Assembly (NCBI GenBank): GCA_030152105.1
Contig: JASLIH010000514.1
Coordinates: forward strand, 1-20,997
Source: Actinomycetes bacterium
GTDB lineage: Bacteria; Actinomycetota; CALGFH01
DNA: 20,997 nt
Direction: 5' to 3'
In this document: positions 13,250 to 19,594 of the stretch, one piece after another
How positions within the stretch are numbered: position 1 is the stretch's first letter
Layout of the letters: each line of letters starts with the position of its first letter
Translations under genes and position numbers: made by a program
The notes under the pieces: generated by a model
What the model was told of the DNA's origin: nothing
Seen by the model: the letters and a program-made list of their open reading frames with translations, nothing else
Databases searched by the model: none

Positions 13250-14261
13250 TCACCCGCGGGGCCGGCTTGAGCTTCAGCACCTCGCGGGGGCGCATCAGGT
13301 CGACGTCGTTCTCGTAGAAGAGCTTCAGGCCGGGGTGGAAGCGCCGGTCGCGGGTGTAGGAGTGGTAGTCCTCGAGCTTGGCCGAGCGGACCCCGAAGCC
13401 GTCGGCGTTCCAGGTCATGGCCAGGCCGGGGCGGATGGCGATCCTGGCCTTGTCGCCGATCATGCTGTCGCGGAACTGGTGGACCATGAACAGCTTCTGG
13501 GGCAGCCGGTGGCGGCGCACGATGTCGGCCACATAGGCCGAGGCGCGGTTGATGGCGGCGGCGTTGGTGTGGCCGAGGTGCTTTCCCGGGACCTGCCCGG
13601 GGCCCATGGCGAACTCCGGGTCGAGGGCGATCCCGACGTCGGGCTGGCGTAGGTACGGCTCCCAGTGGCGCAGCGCGCGCACGAAGTCCTCCCGGCCCGG
13701 CTGCACGTCGAGCACCAGCACCCCGTCGATGCGTCGGACCGCCTTGAGGTACGACCGGACGATGGCGTCCTCCTGGTGGGTCCGGTAGAGGCCGCTCGGG
13801 GTCGGGAACGGGTGGGCGATGGTGGCGATCAGCTCGAACATCGGCATCACCGGGTGGCCGGGGCGGGCGTAGGGGCGGGCCACCTTCAGCAGCCGCTGGG
13901 CGACGACGTCGGGCGAGCCGGCGCCGAGCACGTCCAGGTTCTGCATGCCGTAGAAGCCGACCACCCGGTAGCGGGGGAACAGCTGGCGGCCTCCACGGGG
14001 CAGCTCCGGCGGGGGCGGGACGGTCGGGGTGGTGACCGCGGCCAGCGTGGCCACCGGCTCGTCACCCGGGGCGGCTCCGGGAGCGGCGGCGGGCGCCCGG
14101 CCGGGCGCGGACGCCGGGTCGGGGTCGAGCGCGAGCCGGACGCCGGCCATGGCCGCGCCGATGGCGAGGATGGCGGCGGTGATGGCCAGCACCCGGCGCC
14201 GGCGTCGCCGCACCGTGGTGGTGGCTTCCCGTTCCCGAAGGCGCGCCGTCCTGGTGTCCAA
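13236..14261 (-). CDS. Membrane-anchored extracellular protein of unknown function
   Basis: 341 residues. A basic N-terminus (VRRRRRR) precedes one hydrophobic helix (about 24-42), so it is an N-in anchor or signal. A Pro/Ala-rich stalk follows (about 48-90), then a domain of about 245 residues: RYRVVGFYGMQNLDVLG, VMPMFELIATIA, IDGVLVLDVQPGREDF, DVGIALDPEFAMG and LPQKLFMVHQFRDSMI. Regularly spaced hydrophobic strands ending in D, E or H look like a TIM-barrel, as in glycosidase-like proteins, with ALDPEF and LDVQPG as possible active-site strands. I do not recognise the family with certainty. TTG 14261 is taken as start; GTG before the Arg run is an alternative. The C-terminus overlaps the creatininase 3' end. 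Confidence 0.75.
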   Translation of the reverse strand: MDTRTARLREREATTTVRRRRRRVLAITAAILAIGAAMAGVRLALDPDPASAPGRAPAAAPGAAPGDEPVATLAAVTTPTVPPPPELPRGGRQLFPRYRVVGFYGMQNLDVLGAGSPDVVAQRLLKVARPYARPGHPVMPMFELIATIAHPFPTPSGLYRTHQEDAIVRSYLKAVRRIDGVLVLDVQPGREDFVRALRHWEPYLRQPDVGIALDPEFAMGPGQVPGKHLGHTNAAAINRASAYVADIVRRHRLPQKLFMVHQFRDSMIGDKARIAIRPGLAMTWNADGFGVRSAKLEDYHSYTRDRRFHPGLKLFYENDVDLMRPREVLKLKPAPRVINYQ

Positions 14262-14306
14262 TGGCGGGCCGCTTCCCGTCCTGGTGAGGTCTCCGAGTCG
14301 GCGCGG

Positions 14307-14337
14307 ACCTTATCGAGGGATCGCCCATCCACGCCAA
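14307..14337 (-). promoter_or_regulatory. Promoter candidate for the membrane-anchored protein
   Basis: On the minus strand TTGGCG (14337-14332) and TAAGGT (14312-14307) are separated by 19 bases in a locally A/T-richer patch. Transcription would begin near 14300, about 40 bases before the TTG start. The spacer is a little long. Confidence 0.4.
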
Positions 14338-14367
14338 TTGCGGACTTCCCGCAGTGCCGGCGAGGGC

Positions 14368-14420
14368 TGTGGACAGCCGCGGCACGTCGCATCCCGATGG
14401 GCTACGCTCCCCCTCCGGGG
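14368..14420. repeat. Two-part dispersed repeat, copy 2
   Basis: The dyad GGCTGTGGACAGCC (6-bp arms around GG) is followed 24 bases after its TGTGGACA core by GGCTACGCTCCCCC and CCGGGGGG. It matches copy 1 near 799-855. The dyad arms differ from copy 1 in compensating positions (GCTGT/ACAGC against GTTGT/ACAAC), and the second part can pair CCCCC with GGGGG. It lies in the intergenic region between two divergent genes. Confidence 0.5.
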
Positions 14421-14479
14421 GGCCTGGTCGCCGGGTCGGGGCTGGTGCGCGGCTTCGCGTGTGCTCGGGGTGTGGGACG

Positions 14480-15454
14480 ATGCCCGGTGTGATCGAGGCG
14501 ACCAGGTTCGGCAGGCAGCTGCCCGACGGGGGCTGTATCGGCGTGCCGGCCCCGGCGAGCCCCTGGGAGAGCCGCTCGGACCTGCTGCGGGGGGTTGAGT
14601 GGTGGCAGGCCCGGGGGTACCGGGTGAAGCTGGCCGACGGGATCGAGGCTCGTGACAGCTACGTGGCTGGCGACCCCAAGAGCCGGGCCCGCGACCTGGA
14701 GGCGATGTTCGCCGACCCCGAGGTCGACGTGGTCCAGTGCCTGACCGGCGGGTTCGGGTCGATGCAGCTGGTCCCCCACCTCGACTTCGAGCTGATCGCC
14801 GAGCACCCCAAGGCCTTCTGTGGCTACTCCGACATCACCGCGCTGCACGTCGCCCTGCGTCAGCTGGCCGGGCTGGCCACCTTCTACGGCCCCCACCTGA
14901 TGACCATGGGCTGGACCGAGGCCAGCGACTTCACCCGCGACCGGCTGCTGGCGACGCTGCGGGGCGACGGCACCGGCCCGGTGCCGTCCGACCCCGACGA
15001 CCCCTTCCTCCGGCCGATCCGCGGCGGCCGGGCCGCCGGGCCCCTGGCCGGCGGCGACCTGTGGCTGCTGCTCCAGACCATGGGCACGCCATGGGAGCTC
15101 GAGCTGGAGGGGGCGATCCTGTTCTTCGAGGAGGTCGACGCGCCGCCCTGGTACGTCGACGGGATGCTCACCCAGCTGGAGCAGGCCGGCAAGCTGAGCG
15201 GGGTCGCCGGGGTGGCCGTCGGCGACATGGCCAGGTGCGACTGGAGCGAGCAGCGCCCCGAGTGGCCCCGGACCAAGTCGCTGGAGCAGGTCCTGGAGGA
15301 GCACCTGGAGCCGCTCGGGGTCCCGGTGCTGTACCAGCTGCCCATCGGCCATGCCAGGCACCTGGCCACCCTCCCCCTCGGGGTGACCGCCACCCTGGAC
15401 GCCGACGCCCGCACCCTGACCGTCGACCAGCCGGCCCTGCGCCCGCCGGGCTAG
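14480..15454 (+). CDS. LD-carboxypeptidase (peptidase family S66)
   Basis: 324 residues, normal for the family. The nucleophile Ser117 is in FCGYSDITALH, preceded by CLTGGFGSMQLVPHLDFELI. The other triad members are Glu217 in AILFFEEVD and His291 in LPIGHARHLATLPLG. The segment AGGDLWLLLQTMGTPWELELEGAILFFE is the family's conserved middle. S66 enzymes remove the terminal D-Ala from L,D-linked muropeptides in cell-wall recycling, or act on related amides (MccF branch); without a signal peptide this one is cytosolic, consistent with either. ATG 14480 has only a weak GGGAC upstream; a GTG at 14489 is possible, and the frame is open further upstream without support. The LuxR-type regulator starts 8 bp after the stop, so co-transcription is likely. 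Confidence 0.9.
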   Translation: MPGVIEATRFGRQLPDGGCIGVPAPASPWESRSDLLRGVEWWQARGYRVKLADGIEARDSYVAGDPKSRARDLEAMFADPEVDVVQCLTGGFGSMQLVPHLDFELIAEHPKAFCGYSDITALHVALRQLAGLATFYGPHLMTMGWTEASDFTRDRLLATLRGDGTGPVPSDPDDPFLRPIRGGRAAGPLAGGDLWLLLQTMGTPWELELEGAILFFEEVDAPPWYVDGMLTQLEQAGKLSGVAGVAVGDMARCDWSEQRPEWPRTKSLEQVLEEHLEPLGVPVLYQLPIGHARHLATLPLGVTATLDADARTLTVDQPALRPPG

Positions 15455-15462
15455 GCGCAGCC

Positions 15463-17094
15463 GTGGCCGGCATGCTGGTCCAGGGCCGGTCGGCCTTTGC
15501 CGCCCACGCCTGGGCCGACGCCTACGAGCGGCTGTCGGTCGCCGACCGGCAGGTGCCGCTTGAGCCCGGCGACCTGGAACGGCTGGCCACCGCCGCCTAC
15601 CTGGTCGGCCGGGACGACGAGAGCGCCGAGCTGTGGGCCAGGGCCCACCACGAGCTGCTCGGCCGGGGCGAGACCGGACGGGCCGCCCGTTGCGCCTTCT
15701 GGCTGGCCTTCGGCCTGCTCAACCGGGGCGAGTCGGCCCGCGGCGGCGGCTGGGTGGCCAGAGCACGGCGGGTCCTGGCCGACGTCCCGGAGGACCACGC
15801 CGAGCACGGCTACCTGCGGTGGCTGGACGCGTTCCAGTCGATCCTGGAAGGCGAGGACGCGGCCGCCCTGGATGGCTTCGAGGAGGCGGCCACCGCCGGC
15901 GACCGCTGGGGCGAGCCCGACCTGGTCGCCCTGGCCCGCACGGGCGCCGGCCGGGCCCTGATCCGGCTCGGCCAGACCGGCCCCGGAACGTCCCTGCTGG
16001 ACGAGGTGATGGTGGCCGTCGAGACGGGCGAGCTGTCGCCGATGGTCGTCGGCGACGTCTACTGCAGCGTGCTCGAGGGCTGCCAGGAGCTGTTCGACCT
16101 GCGCCGGGCCCGACAGTGGACGGCCGTCCTGACCAGCTGGTGCGCCACCCAGCCGGACCTGGTCCCCTACCGCGGCCAGTGCCTGCTCCACCGGGCCGAG
16201 CTGCTGGCCCTCCACGGCGCCTGGCCCGACGCCATGGAGGAGACCCGGGCGGCCTACGCCCGGTTCCTCCGGCCGACCGGCCACCCGGCGGCCGGGGCGG
16301 CCGCCTACCAGCTGGCCGAGCTGCACCGGCTACGGGGCGAGACCGCCGAGGCCGAGGAGGCCTACCGCCTGGCCAGCCGCTGGGGCCGGGAGCCCCAGCC
16401 CGGCCTGGCCCTGCTTCGCCTGGCCCAGGGACAGCCGGCGACCGCCCAGGCGGCGATCCACCGGGCCCTTGACGAGGCCGGCGACCTCCCGGGCCGGGCG
16501 CGGCTGCTGCCCGCGGCCGCCGAGATCGCCCTGGCCGCCGGCGACCTGGCGGCCGCCCGGGCGGCCGCCGACGAGCTGGCCGAGGCGGCCCGGCGGCTGG
16601 ACGCGCCGGTGCTGCTGGCCACGGCCGCCTCGGCCGGCGGCGCGGTGCTGCTGGCCGAGGGCGACCCACGGGCCGCCCTGGTCGACCTGCGAAGCGCCTG
16701 GGCGGCCTGGCGGGAGCTGGAGGCGCCGTACGAGGCCGCAAGGACCCGGGTCGGCATCGGCCTCGCGTGCCAGGCGCTGGGCGACCAGGACTCGGCCGCG
16801 ATGGAGCTGGACGCCGCCCGCTTCGCCTTCCAGGAGCTCGGCGCCGCCCCCGACCTGGCCATCCTGGAGACGCTGACCGGCCGACCCCCGGCCGGTCGGG
16901 CCGGCGGCCTGACGCCGCGGGAGGCCCAGGTGCTGCGCCTGGTCGCCACCGGGAAGACCAACCGGGCCATCGCCGCCGAGCTGGTGCTGAGCGAGCGGAC
17001 GGTGGACCGCCACGTCAGCAACATCTTCACCAAGCTCGGGGTGTCGTCGCGGGCCGCGGCCACCGCCTGGGCCTACGAGCACCAGCTGACCTAG
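15463..17094 (+). CDS. LuxR-type transcriptional regulator with helical-repeat (TPR-like) sensor region
   Basis: 543 residues. Residues 1 to about 475 are Ala-rich helix pairs resembling TPR or MalT-type repeats (for example CAFWLAFGLLNRGESARGG, DAFQSILEGEDAAALDGFEEAA, YQLAELHRLRGETAEAEEAYRLA). The last 60 residues form a LuxR/GerE DNA-binding domain: LTPREAQVLRLVATGKTNRAIAAELVLSERTVDRHVSNIFTKLGV. There is no N-terminal ATPase (no Walker A) and no receiver domain, so it is a shortened relative of the LAL regulators. It probably binds DNA as a dimer and responds through the helical region. GTG 15463, with AGGCG 5 bases upstream, is preferred over ATG 15472. Regulators of this type are often found next to FAD oxidoreductases, as here, so control of the two downstream genes is likely. 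Confidence 0.88.
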   Translation: MAGMLVQGRSAFAAHAWADAYERLSVADRQVPLEPGDLERLATAAYLVGRDDESAELWARAHHELLGRGETGRAARCAFWLAFGLLNRGESARGGGWVARARRVLADVPEDHAEHGYLRWLDAFQSILEGEDAAALDGFEEAATAGDRWGEPDLVALARTGAGRALIRLGQTGPGTSLLDEVMVAVETGELSPMVVGDVYCSVLEGCQELFDLRRARQWTAVLTSWCATQPDLVPYRGQCLLHRAELLALHGAWPDAMEETRAAYARFLRPTGHPAAGAAAYQLAELHRLRGETAEAEEAYRLASRWGREPQPGLALLRLAQGQPATAQAAIHRALDEAGDLPGRARLLPAAAEIALAAGDLAAARAAADELAEAARRLDAPVLLATAASAGGAVLLAEGDPRAALVDLRSAWAAWRELEAPYEAARTRVGIGLACQALGDQDSAAMELDAARFAFQELGAAPDLAILETLTGRPPAGRAGGLTPREAQVLRLVATGKTNRAIAAELVLSERTVDRHVSNIFTKLGVSSRAAATAWAYEHQLT

Positions 17095-17103
17095 ACCCCC
17101 GCC

Positions 17104-17119
17104 TGGGTGGAACCACCCA
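17104..17119. promoter_or_regulatory. 16-bp inverted repeat, candidate operator or terminator
   Basis: TGGGTGGAACCACCCA has perfect 7-bp arms around AA. It begins 9 bases after the LuxR-type gene stop, in the 139-bp gap before the alpha/beta-hydrolase-fold gene. The 2-base centre is too tight for a good RNA hairpin loop, which favours a binding site for a dimeric protein, possibly the preceding regulator. The rest of the gap holds a TANNNT (TACCGT, 17177-17182) without a clear -35, and a strong RBS. Confidence 0.45.
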
Positions 17120-17220
17120 CCCGCCCGGCCGCTCGGGTTGGGTGATTCCGGCGATGCCCGGCCTGGCCACGCGACCTACCGTCGGCCGTGCCACCAGGGG
17201 CGGCCGCCCCACCTCCGACT

Positions 17221-17226
17221 GAGGAG
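17221..17226 (+). promoter_or_regulatory. Ribosome binding site of the hydrolase-fold gene
   Basis: GAGGAG lies 7 bases before ATG 17234. It fixes the start and excludes the longer open frame upstream. Confidence 0.65.
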
Positions 17227-17233
17227 CACGCCG

Positions 17234-18154
17234 ATGCCGACCACCGCCCGTCACGTCCAGAAGCACGACCGGTCCCGCGCCGACGACACCCGCCGGCGGC
17301 TGCTGGCCGGCCTCCCCGTCACCGAACGACGCGTCCAGCTGGCCGCCATCCCCACCGTCGTGCTGGAGGGCGGCGACGGCCCGCCGCTGGTCCTGCTGCA
17401 CAGCTCGGCCGAGTTCGCCGCCATCTGGCTGCGGGTCGTACCTGACCTGGTCGGCGGGCACCGGGTGATCATCCCCGACCTGCCCGGCCACGGCGCCTCG
17501 GCCGCGCCGGCCGAGCCACTTGGCGCCGACCGGATGCTCACCTGGCTGGGCGAGCTGCTGGAGGCGACCTGCCAGGCGCCGCCGGTGCTGGTCGGCCGGG
17601 GCCTTGGCGGCGCCCTGGCGGCCCGGTTCGCGGCCGCGCACGGCGACCGCCTCGACCAGCTGGTGCTGGTGGGCGCCTTCGGCATGGGCCCGTTCGACCC
17701 GGCCCCGGCGTTCGGGCAGGCCATGCAGCAGTTCGGGCAGGAGCCCACCGAGGCCACCCGCGACGTCCTGTTCCGCCAGTGCTTCACCGACCTGGACAGC
17801 CTGGCCACCAAGCTCGGCCCACGCTGGACGGCCCTGGCCGACTACGCACTGGACCGGGCCCGCGGCCCGGACATGGCCGCCGCCCTGGGCGGGCTCATGC
17901 CCGAGCTCGTCCTGCCGGCGATCCCGGCGGCCGACCTGGACCGTATCGCCGTCCCGACCAGCCTGATCTGGGGCCGCCAGGACCGCCAGGTGCCACTGGC
18001 GGTCGCCGAGGCGGCCGCCGCCCGCCACGGCTGGCCCCTCCAGGTGATCGACCCGGCCGGCGACGACCCGCCGATGGAGCAGCCTGCCGCCTTCCTGGCT
18101 GCCCTCGAGACCGCCCTGACGGTCGGCACGACCCCGGGCAGGGCCGGCCGATGA
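17234..18154 (+). CDS. Alpha/beta-hydrolase-fold protein lacking the catalytic Ser and His
   Basis: 306 residues with clear fold landmarks: PLVLLHSSAEFAAIW (strand 3 and the oxyanion region, where the usual HG is HS), VIIPDLPGHGASAAP (76-92), the nucleophile elbow VLVGRGLGGALAARF, PTSLIWGRQDRQVP (acid Asp250) and VIDPAGDDPPMEQPAAF. In active relatives the elbow is G-x-S-x-G; here position 123 is Gly (G-R-G-L-G). The catalytic His of the terminal G-H-x-P-x-x-E-x-P motif is Asp277. The fold and acid are preserved but two of three triad residues are gone, so it is probably not an ordinary esterase or hydrolase. Its TGA overlaps the ATG of the FAD oxidoreductase (ATGA), implying coupled translation and perhaps a partner or binding role. 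Confidence 0.85.
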   Translation: MPTTARHVQKHDRSRADDTRRRLLAGLPVTERRVQLAAIPTVVLEGGDGPPLVLLHSSAEFAAIWLRVVPDLVGGHRVIIPDLPGHGASAAPAEPLGADRMLTWLGELLEATCQAPPVLVGRGLGGALAARFAAAHGDRLDQLVLVGAFGMGPFDPAPAFGQAMQQFGQEPTEATRDVLFRQCFTDLDSLATKLGPRWTALADYALDRARGPDMAAALGGLMPELVLPAIPAADLDRIAVPTSLIWGRQDRQVPLAVAEAAAARHGWPLQVIDPAGDDPPMEQPAAFLAALETALTVGTTPGRAGR

Positions 18155-19581
18155 CCGCGGCGACGATCGAGCTCAGCGGACGGTCCGGCGGGCCGGTGGC
18201 CGTACCCGGGGAGGCGCTGGAGGACCTGGCCGGGAGGGTCGAGGGCCGGCTGCTGGGGCCGGACGACCCGGGCTGGGACGACGCCGTGCGGATCTGGAAC
18301 GGCCTGGCCGCGACCGCCCCGGCGCTGGTCCTCCAGCCGGCCTCGGCCGCCGACGTGGCCGCCGCCGTCGGCTTCGCCCGCGCCCACGGCCTGCTGCTCG
18401 GGGTCAAGGGCGGCGGGCACAACATCGCCGGGACGGCGATCGCCGAGGGCGGCCTGACCCTCGACCTGTCCGGCCTGTGTCAGCTCACCGTCGACCCCGA
18501 GGCCAGGCTGGCCCACGTCGGGCCGGGCTGCCGGCTGGCCGACGTCGACCGCGCCACCCAGGCCCACGGCCTGGCCACCCCGCTCGGGTTCATCTCCAAG
18601 GTCGGCGTGGCCGGCCTCACCCTCGGCGGCGGCCTCGGCTACCTGACCCGCCGGTTCGGCTGGACGGCCGACAACCTGGTCGAGGCCGAGGTCGTCTGCG
18701 CCGACGGGCAGGTCCGGACGGCCAGCCGCGAGCGCCACCCGGACCTGTTCTGGGCGCTGCGGGGCGGCGGCGGGAACCTCGGCGTGGTCACCCGGTTCAC
18801 CTTCCAGCTCCACCCGGTCGGCCCCCAGGTGGTGGGCGGGCTGATCGCCTGGCCGTTCGAGCGGGCCGAGGAGGTCATGGCCGCCTACCGGGCGCTCACC
18901 GCCGCGGCCCCCCGCGAGCTGGCCACCTGGCTGATCCTGCTCAGCGCCCCGCCGGCCCCGTTCGTGCCCGCCGCCTGGCACGGCCGGCGGCTCTGCACCT
19001 TCGCCGTGTGCCACAGCGGCGACCCCGGCGACGCCGAGCGCGACCTGGCCCCGGTCCGGGCCCTCGGCGACCCGGTCTTCGACCTGCTCGGCCCCCAGCC
19101 CTACACCGAGGTCCAGTCCTACCTGGACGACACCGAGCCCGACGGCCACCACTACTACTGGAGGACCGAGTTCCTGGCCGGGCTGGAGGACGGGCTGCTG
19201 GCCGGCATGCGGGAGCTGTTCGCCGACTGCCCCATCCCCGAGGCCGAGCTGGGCGTGCTCCACCTGAGCGGCGCCCTCAACGAGCGGCCGGCCGACGACG
19301 GGGCCGTCGGCAACCGGGACGCCCGCTACGTCCTCGGCGTCAACGGCATGTGGGCGCCCGATGAGCCAGAGGCCGGCCGGTTCCGTCAGTGGGTCCGCGA
19401 CGCCGGGGCGCGGCTGCGGCCCTGGTCGACCGGGGCCACCTACATCAACTTCCAGACCGCCGACGAGGGCGACGACCGGGTCCGGGCCACCTACGGCGCC
19501 AACTACGACCGCCTGGTCGAGGTCAAGCGCCGCTACGACCCGGACAACCTGTTCCGGGCCAACCGCAACATCCGCCCCTGA
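18151..19581 (+). CDS. FAD-binding oxidoreductase, BBE (berberine-bridge-enzyme-like) family
   Basis: 476 residues. The PCMH-type FAD domain shows VKGGGHNIAG, with His90 as the expected covalent 8-alpha-FAD attachment site, VGPGCRLADVDRA, and GVAGLTLGGGLGYLTRRFGWTADNLVEAEVV. The Cys used for a second (6-S-cysteinyl) FAD bond in bicovalent members is absent: the segment reads GFISKVGVAG. The C-terminus YDPDNLFRANRNIRP is the BBE motif. Members oxidise alcohols, sugars or ring systems with oxygen; the substrate is unknown. No Tat or Sec signal is seen, so it is cytosolic. It overlaps the hydrolase-fold gene by 4 bp and converges on the amidohydrolase with a 10-bp gap. Confidence 0.93.
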   Translation: MTAATIELSGRSGGPVAVPGEALEDLAGRVEGRLLGPDDPGWDDAVRIWNGLAATAPALVLQPASAADVAAAVGFARAHGLLLGVKGGGHNIAGTAIAEGGLTLDLSGLCQLTVDPEARLAHVGPGCRLADVDRATQAHGLATPLGFISKVGVAGLTLGGGLGYLTRRFGWTADNLVEAEVVCADGQVRTASRERHPDLFWALRGGGGNLGVVTRFTFQLHPVGPQVVGGLIAWPFERAEEVMAAYRALTAAAPRELATWLILLSAPPAPFVPAAWHGRRLCTFAVCHSGDPGDAERDLAPVRALGDPVFDLLGPQPYTEVQSYLDDTEPDGHHYYWRTEFLAGLEDGLLAGMRELFADCPIPEAELGVLHLSGALNERPADDGAVGNRDARYVLGVNGMWAPDEPEAGRFRQWVRDAGARLRPWSTGATYINFQTADEGDDRVRATYGANYDRLVEVKRRYDPDNLFRANRNIRP

Positions 19582-19594
19582 GCGCGGCCGCTCA
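19579..19594. terminator. Inverted repeat formed by two convergent stop codons
   Basis: TGAGCG and CGCTCA arms (6 bp) enclose CGGC. The left TGA is the stop of the FAD oxidoreductase and the right TCA is the reverse of the amidohydrolase stop. It is a compact bidirectional terminator candidate without T tracts. Confidence 0.3.
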
